DNA from: Amorphophallus konjac
Lineage: Eukaryota > Streptophyta > Magnoliopsida > Alismatales > Araceae
Assembly: GCA_022559845.1 (NCBI GenBank)
Contig: CM040117.1
Location: 81,852,559 to 81,916,558 of the forward strand
Direction: 5' to 3'
Length of the DNA: 64,000 bases
Shown: piece by piece, positions 58,500-64,000 of the stretch
How positions within the stretch are numbered: position 1 is the first letter of the stretch
Layout: the number at the start of each line of letters is the position of its first letter
Notes under the pieces: model-generated
Told to the model about the DNA's origin: nothing
What the model saw: only the letters and a program-made list of their open reading frames with translations
The model's database searches: none
Program-made: the position numbers and the translations under genes

Positions 58500-58570
58500 G
58501 CTTGGCCCCTTGCTCAATAAGCAAGGGGTTGTCACTAGTTTGACCTCGTTGATGGGTCAAGGGGCCAAGC
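58500..58570. other. Nested inverted repeat able to form alternative stems
   Basis: GCTTGGCCCCTTG (58500-58512) is perfectly complementary to CAAGGGGCCAAGC (58558-58570). Within it CCCCTTGCT can instead pair with AGCAAGGGG (58520-58528), and TTGACC pairs with GGTCAA (58540-58560). It lies just downstream of the second antisense gene, so it could be part of its 3' region. Confidence 0.6.
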
Positions 58571-59739
58571 CTTCAATTAATCAAGGCAAATAATAAATAT
58601 ATAAGGAAAATGCAACATACAAGCAAGTAGATGCAAACTTAAAATAAAGAATGCCCACACAAGAATGCAACCAAGCAAATGACATGATATATTGGGAAGA
58701 GCAGTGGGCTTATTATATTCTTCTTTTTCTTTTTATTTTATTATATTTTTTTTAACAAAATGACGTCCTATGCAAAGTCGTTGATTATGAAATTGATGCC
58801 CATGTGCGCGGGCGTTAATTGAAAAAAACATTTTTTTATTTTTATGTTATTATGAAAATGACGACCGGTGGACAGACACTAATTATTGAAATGACGCCCC
58901 TGTATGAAGGCGTTATTTGAAAAACCATTTGTTTTAAATGAGAATGAACATAGCACAGAAATCTTAAACCTTACACAATCACCATCTTAAATTTATTAAT
59001 CTTTCTTAAATGATTTAAACAACGGGTCAACGTGCTTAATGACTTGTGCTTTTACTCAAATCCTCTCACGGCCCATCCTTCTTAGTTGGTCTTTGCCATT
59101 CTTTGAGCTTAAAACATACCATAAAGGGAGAAATGAAGAATAAATTGAGGAAGCTCACGAGAGGTTTCTGAGAATTGGGAAAATTCCCTCCCCTACCCTA
59201 ATGCCTGTTGGGGTTCGATCTTTGGCTTAGGAAAATTTTGTTGCTCTTTTACCCTTATTCTTGCATGCTTACGACCAGGGTTTTCCCTGCGGGGACTTTG
59301 CCCTCTTGTCATGCTTTCTTTTGTAACTTTCACACTTCTTTTCTTTTCTTTTTCTGTTAAAAAACAAATAAAAACCTAATTGTACTTGGGTTTTTGGAGC
59401 ATTTTGTTCCCTTTTGGGCCTTGACTTCCACCTACTAGGGCGGCGGGTAAGCTTGGTTAGCAATCCCTGACTCGTACTCCCCCTCGTGAGTCGAAGAGAA
59501 GAGAATAGGTAAAGTTTTTACACTCTTAGTTGGGTTCTGACTTTCCTCGAATTTTGAGTGCTTGAGTTTACGAATAAGGCGTGTAGTGTGTGTAGGTATT
59601 GACCCTAAGTTAAACCGTCAAGACTGAAGAATGAATTAAGGATTTTGATTTTTCGGGCCTCGTGACCTATGCACTGCGCCAGCCTGCAAATTTTTCATTT
59701 TTTCATTTTTTCTTCTTTTTTCTCTTTTTTTTTGAAAAC
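58571..59739. other. Region between the convergent antisense gene and Tat pol
   Basis: No gene is recognised. At 58760-58915 there are more TGACG-type units (TGACGTCC..GTCGTTGATT, TGATGCCC..GGGCGTTAATT, TGACGCCCC..GGCGTTATTT). A T-rich tract ends next to the pol stop. Confidence 0.6.
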
Positions 59740-60766
59740 TCAAGGGTAGTACTTTTTTAAATAGAGACCATTCCAAGGGTGAGCTAGCTCTTCCCCTTCG
59801 GCATTGACCAATTTATAAGCGTTGCCAGGATAAACAACTTTTATTACGTAGGGCCCTTCCCAGTTTGGTTGGAGTTTTGAACGAGGACCACCTGGTTTTA
59901 CAAAAGTTCTTTTAATTACCATTTCACCGACCTTAAATTTTCTCTCAATTACTTTATTTTGGTAAAAACGTGAAAGCCTATTTTGGTAAACACGTGCATA
60001 CTCAGCGGCGGCCAATCACTTTTCATCTAGGAGTTCCAGCTGAGGAAGGAGAGATTCGCGGCGTTCATCAATAGAGAACCCCTTGTCCAATTGTAGCCTA
60101 AGAGAAGGGATTAGAATCTCATAAGGAACTACCGCCTCCATTCCATAAGTGAGGGCGAAAGGGGTTTGCCCAGTAGGAGTACGAATAGAAGTGCGATAGG
60201 CCCAAAGAGCTTCCACCAGCTTTTTCGACCAATCCGCAAATTTATTAGCCTCACACGTTTTCTTAATAATTTTGATCAAAGTTTTATTTGTTGCCTCTGC
60301 TTGACCATTGCCCTGCGGATAATAATGAGATGAATGATGCAATGCAATATTATACTTGTTGCAGAGGTCCTGAAGCTCCCAAGATGAATTGTGGTCCATT
60401 GTCGGTGACGATAGTATTCGGGATGCCGAATCTTGCGATGATGCTCTTCATTATAAACTTGCATATGGTTGACGCTTTAATCTCTGCGTACACTTCCGCT
60501 TCCGCCCACTTGGTGAAGTACTCCGTAGCCGTGAGTATAAATGATTTTAGTTTTGTGAGGAGGTTTGAATCACCAAGAGGTCCAATGATATTGAAAGCCC
60601 ACATGGAGAAAGGCCATGGGGAGGACATAGGATGGAGTGAAGAAGCAGGAGAATGAATTTTATCGGTGTACAGTTGGCACTTAACACACCGTCGAACATA
60701 GATGGAACAATCCTCTTCTAGAGTGGGCCAATAGAAGCTTAATCTAAGGATCTTCTTAGCAAGCAT
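59740..60766 (-). pseudogene. Tat integrase, frameshifted
   Basis: The zinc-binding region (GHFNSQMLAKKIL.., CVKCQ near 60680) is followed by the core. The first catalytic Asp position reads Asn (MWAFNIIGPL, about 60595). The second Asp is in TDNGPQF (about 60390). Immediately after it a one-base change of frame occurs (about 60375-60385) and the reading continues as LQDLCNKYN, HHSSHYYPQGNGQAEATNK (catalytic Glu) and, after a TGA at 60016-60018, LAAAEYARVYQNRLSRFYQN to the end. The last part, KLQPNWEGPYVIKVVYPGNA, is the usual C-terminal fold. Integration by this copy is not possible because of the breaks. Confidence 0.87.
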
Positions 60767-61735
60767 CTGGCTATTAAAATGACCACCACATACTCCTTAA
60801 TGTGCCTCTTCTACAACCTTCCAAGATTCGTCATCGTCGAGGCATCTAAGCAAGACTCCAGTGAGACCTCTTCTATAAAACATACCTCCAACCAAAGTAT
60901 ATCTCTGAGCAACTCTTCTAATGGCTTTCTTCTCTTCAACCGTGGCTTCTTCAGGATAAGATTGATCCTGGCAATATTTAGCAATTTCATAATACCACGG
61001 ATTCTCTTCATCGTCCAATTCTTCCTCTAGATCTACCAACATGATCTCCTTGTTCTCAATAATTCCACCTTGCTTAACCTTCTTGAGCACCTCCTCCTTA
61101 ATACTAAAGAAAGCTGGATCCTTAACTGCGGGAGTGAGACGCCTGTGAACAATGATTGAATGGAAATCCCTTTCGGGAAGGAAAACCAAGGAGGAGGCAA
61201 GATAAGCGAGAGCGTCAGCCAGAATATTCTGATCACGAGGAACATGGATGAAGATTAGCTTAGTAAAAAGCTTAGCATAAGCGAAAGTCAATTCTTGGTA
61301 GGGTTTGAGTTTAGGATTGATCGTGCGACACTTGGTGAGCACTTGGTGGAGAATAAGCTGACTATCACCTACAATTCGCAATTGGGTAACACCGAATTGA
61401 TGGGCGACCTCTAGTCCGTCCAGAAGAGCCTCATACTCAGCTATAATATTTGTAACTAGAAATGCGAGCTGAGAGGCGAGTGGAATAGTGATACCCTCAA
61501 GTGATAGAAGGACAATGCCAATCCCCTTCCCTTTTGAATTTAAAGCTCCATCAAAATGTAATGTCCACATTGAATCGGACTGATTGACGGACATTAGTTC
61601 CTCATCTGGAAATTCTGAGCGAACAAGGTTGAATCTGGGGAGAGGGTGATGAGCAAGATGTTCGGCTATAGCATAGCCTTTAATCACTTTCTGCTGAACG
61701 TAGATGATATCAAACCGAGAAAGGAAGTTTTTCCA
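60767..61735 (-). pseudogene. Tat second (archaeal-type) RNase H domain
   Basis: The same frame as the upstream RT continues. Residues LHFDGALNSKGKGIGIVL, ITIPLASQLAFLVTNIIAEY (Glu), EALLDGLEVAHQFGVTQLRI, VGDSQLILHQV (Asp) and VPRDQNILADALA (Asp) give the four acidic positions of an RNase H fold placed between the first RNase H and integrase. This extra domain is characteristic of the Tat lineage. Stops bound the piece at 61736-61738 (TGA where Arg CGA fits) and near 60790 (TAA where CAA fits). Confidence 0.87.
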
Positions 61736-62350
61736 TCATGCTAATCGATCAGTGAGAACAGATTTTTCAAGGAGAAACTTGATAGGATTCATACGAGCGA
61801 TAAGATGAACCTCGTGAGCTAGGAAATAATGCTTGAGTTTCTGCACTACCCAGACTAACGCAGCACAAGTCTTCTCCATAGCTGAGTACTTCTGCTCACA
61901 GGGGTTGAGAAGCTTAGACAAGTAGTAGTCTACCCTCTCTTTTCCTTCTTCATCAACTTGCGCCAGGACAGCACCTACAGAGTCATCCAGGACAGAAACA
62001 TAAAGAATAAGCGGTTTGCCTGGAATCGGCGGCCTCAGGACAGGAGGATTAGCCAAATAATCCTTTAGTCCGTCAAAAGCTATCTAACACTTATCATCCC
62101 AATTAAATTTGACTCCTGGTTTAGTAAGCTCGTAAAACGGCCTACACCTTTGTGAATGCTGGGAGACAAATCGATGAATAAATTGCAACCTCCCGATCAA
62201 TCCTCGGACTTCCTTCAAATTCCTGGGAGGAGGCATATCTCTTATTGACCTTGCCTTGTTGGGATCAATCTCAATACCCCTCTTACTGATAATGAATCCA
62301 AGCAACTTTCCCGACGAAACGCCAAACATGCACTTCTTGGGGTTCATCTT
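61736..62350 (-). pseudogene. Tat RT thumb/connection and first RNase H
   Basis: MNPKKCMFGVSSGKLLGFII and VRGLIGRLQFIHRFVSQHS represent the RT thumb and connection. After a TAG at 62084-62086 comes LILYVSVLDDSVGAVLAQVD and TCAALVWVVQKLKHYF, the degenerate first RNase H. It is in the same frame as the RT piece to the right, interrupted by single stops only. Confidence 0.87.
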
Positions 62351-63355
62351 TCACTGATACTCCCGTGCTCTTTGCAAGACCTTGGCCAGAACCCCAAGAT
62401 GCTCAATCCTTGTTCTCGACTTCACTACCAGGTCATCCATGTACACCTCTATAAAAATGTGGATCATATCATGAAAAATAGCCATCATGGCCCTTTGGTA
62501 GATGGCTCCGGCATTCTTGAGTCCAAACGGCATGACCACATAACAATAAGTACCCCATGATGTAGTGAACGAGGTTTTATCCTGATCTTCCTCAGCCAAA
62601 CGAATCTGATTATAACCAGAGATGCCATCCATAAAAGAAAGAGTCTCATACACTGTCGTATTGTCAATCAGCACATCTATGTGAGGGAGGGGGAAATCAT
62701 CTTTAGGACACGCGCGGTTAAGGTCCCGGAAATCTATGCAAATTCTAACTCTTCCGTCCTTCTTCATAACCGGGACAATGTTAGCCACCCAATTAGGAAA
62801 GAGGACGACTCGAATGAATCTGGTCTTATGAAGCTTGTTGACCTCTTCTTTCATCTTTAATGCCATGTGAGGTTGGAAACATCTTAACCGCTGCTTGACC
62901 GGGACGGATCGTGGCTTAAGTGTGAGACGATGTTCAACGAGCGCAGGGTCCAGACTTGGCATATCTTCATAACTCCATGCAAACGCATCCTTATAATCTT
63001 GAAGAACTTGAATTAGCGCCTCTTCTTCGGAAGGTGGCAAGTTTTTGCTAATGAGGACAATCCTAGGGTTTTTCTCGGTACCCAGACAGATTTCTTTGGT
63101 GGGTTCTTCTACTGAGGCTGATGGTTCATCGAATCTCCTCATACCACTAGCAAAAGCATCAGCCTCATCCTCATATTCTTCATAATCTTCATCCCCCTCT
63201 TCAATAGGGTCTTCATCATTCATAATTTCGTAAACACCAAACCCTTCATCTAAAGAGCATACATCCTCACATTCTATATCGGGCAGGAATATCAGATCCT
63301 CTAGAAATTTGGGAAGAGCTAAGCATGCCCGGCATCTTCTAGCTAAATCTAACAA
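62351..63355 (-). pseudogene. Tat reverse transcriptase (N-terminal part of pol)
   Basis: A 334-residue open piece holds an acidic linker (EEGDEDYEEYEDEADAFASG), FAWSYEDMPSLDPALVEHRL, then RT motifs GRVRICIDFRDLNRACPKDD, FMDGISGYNQIRL, TSWGTYCYVVMPFGLKNAGA and the catalytic VYMDDLVVKS (about 62415). It is in frame with pieces on both sides, and a TGA at 62351-62353 ends it where the family has an ordinary residue before KMNPKKC. The enzyme copies element RNA into DNA in the cytoplasmic particle. Confidence 0.92.
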
Positions 63356-64000
63356 GAACCTACAGGGAGCCTATCTACCCTTGGCTTTCTTATGCGAAGC
63401 TACCCCAAGACTCTTACTAGAAGAAGGGAGAGAAGGACAAGATGACAAACTAGACGAATTACTCTGACCTAGAGGAGGAGAAGAGGAAGACGCAATAGTT
63501 ACAGGAGGAGATACAAGAGGAGCCTCTTGGTTGGAGGAGAAAAGAAGGTCCACTAATGAACCTTGAAAGAGCGGCCCTTGGGTCGGGGCACACTCTTGAG
63601 CAAGATAGGAGGTCTCTTCAATAGAGACGGAAGATTGGAAAGTTTGAATTTTGGCATTTTTTTTCATTTTCAAGAATAAAGCAATAGGAGGGAGGAATAG
63701 GAGGTGGTGCTGAAATTGAATGATTTGAAAAAGATTGAATAAGTGATTGCCCACGCGGGGGCGTAATGGAGAGTTGGGAGAATTTCTCGACGAGCAAAGG
63801 AGGAATTGGAGGAGTTTGGAGTAAATCTGGAGAAAGAGTTATCAGGACCGCGGGCGGTCTAGGAATATCTAGGAAACATAGCCTGGAGCACCAGAAGGTG
63901 ATAAGCGATGGATGGATGGAGTGGAGAGAGAAAAGGCCAGCCCACAGCCTATCCACGGTGAAGCCTTTTTCGAACTGCACATCCGGCTCTCCAATGTCAA
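63356..64000 (-). pseudogene. Tat polyprotein upstream of RT (linker/protease region), partial
   Basis: A minus-strand frame to 63754 continues in register with the RT piece across a TAG at 63371-63373. It is Ser/Pro-rich (SSSSPPLGQSNSSSLSSC) with a basic end (SHKKAKGR). An overlapping frame 63618-63980 suggests a further frame change near 63700. No protease active-site motif is visible within the window. Gag lies further right. Confidence 0.55.

Larger units (their letters stand above)
39605..64000 (-). mobile_element. Tat-lineage (Ogre/Retand-like) Ty3/gypsy element, interrupted by a copia element; right end outside window
   Basis: Minus-strand order from the right edge: N-terminal frame, RT with YMDD, RNase H, a second RNase H domain, integrase (63754-59740), then a long 3' region with two plus-strand genes, a polypurine tract at 39605-39618 and the 3' LTR. 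The additional RNase H and an extended 3' region with antisense frames are known marks of the Tat lineage. The copia element 40282-51993 splits it with a TCCCA duplication. Gag and the 5' LTR are beyond 64000. That the LTR at 39604 and the pol at 60 kb belong to the same element is inferred from orientation, continuity across the copia insertion and shared inverted-repeat motifs. Confidence 0.75.

Noticed and set aside
57770..58535. Minus-strand frames opposite the last exon
   Set aside because: The plus strand encodes a clear coiled coil ending at 58307 with splice continuity. The minus frames are shadows.

Overview
This window looks like nuclear DNA of a flowering plant with a large, repeat-rich genome. 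There is no bacterial gene organisation. Every recognisable large coding region belongs to a plant transposable element, and host-like exons with GT..AG boundaries appear only as fragments. The species cannot be named from the sequence. Nearly all element genes lie on the minus strand and nearly all are broken by stop codons.

Layout. 1-9444: a chromodomain-type (Tekay/Del-like) Ty3/gypsy element, minus strand. Its 3' LTR runs off the left edge, its 5' LTR is complete (6274-9444), and one in-frame stop interrupts the gag-pol frame. It is inserted in the reverse-transcriptase gene of a LINE (9445 to about 13320), which itself sits in the transposase gene of a CACTA (En/Spm) DNA transposon (to 20768: TNP2-like transposase, GA-rich minisatellite, 82-bp subterminal repeats, terminal inverted repeat). 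20769-22675 has no recognised gene. 22676-25517: an LTR and 3' internal tail of a SIRE-like Ty1/copia element, cut off at 25518 by the end of a second CACTA element of the same TIR family. From 25518 to about 38.2 kb there are broken minus-strand exons of at least four unrelated host genes (callose synthase, an RRM protein, beta-galactosidase, ribose-phosphate pyrophosphokinase 4), interrupted by a SIRE-like solo LTR (30697-33428, target duplication ATGGG).

From about 38.3 kb to the right edge the host sequence is a very large Ty3/gypsy element of the Tat (Ogre/Retand-like) lineage, minus strand: 3' LTR ending at 39604, polypurine tract, a long 3' region, and pol (59740-63754) with the second RNase H typical of Tat. 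A complete SIRE-like copia element (40282-51993, target duplication TCCCA) is inserted in it. Between Tat pol and its 3' end, on the opposite strand, lie two spliced genes of the plant-mobile-domain type. The first (52780-54223, one 100-bp intron, 447 residues) is fully open, while the second (54933-58307, about seven exons, C-terminal coiled coil) is decayed.

The main unusual signal is regulatory. In each LTR family here the region upstream of the TATA box is an array of short, repeated, often palindromic motifs that differ between families: covarying ACGCC..GGCGT / ACGACC..GGTCGT inverted repeats (Tekay, Tat and the two antisense genes), GTCGAC palindromes at exactly 72-bp spacing (solo LTR), GCATCGACCTT at about 32-bp spacing (one SIRE-like LTR) and GTATAGACTTG (the other). 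The spacers are largely unrelated or strongly diverged, so the motifs look maintained. Stop codons in the copia, Tat and LINE frames are almost all explainable as C-to-T changes on one strand or the other, with few frameshifts, as expected for silenced, methylated elements.
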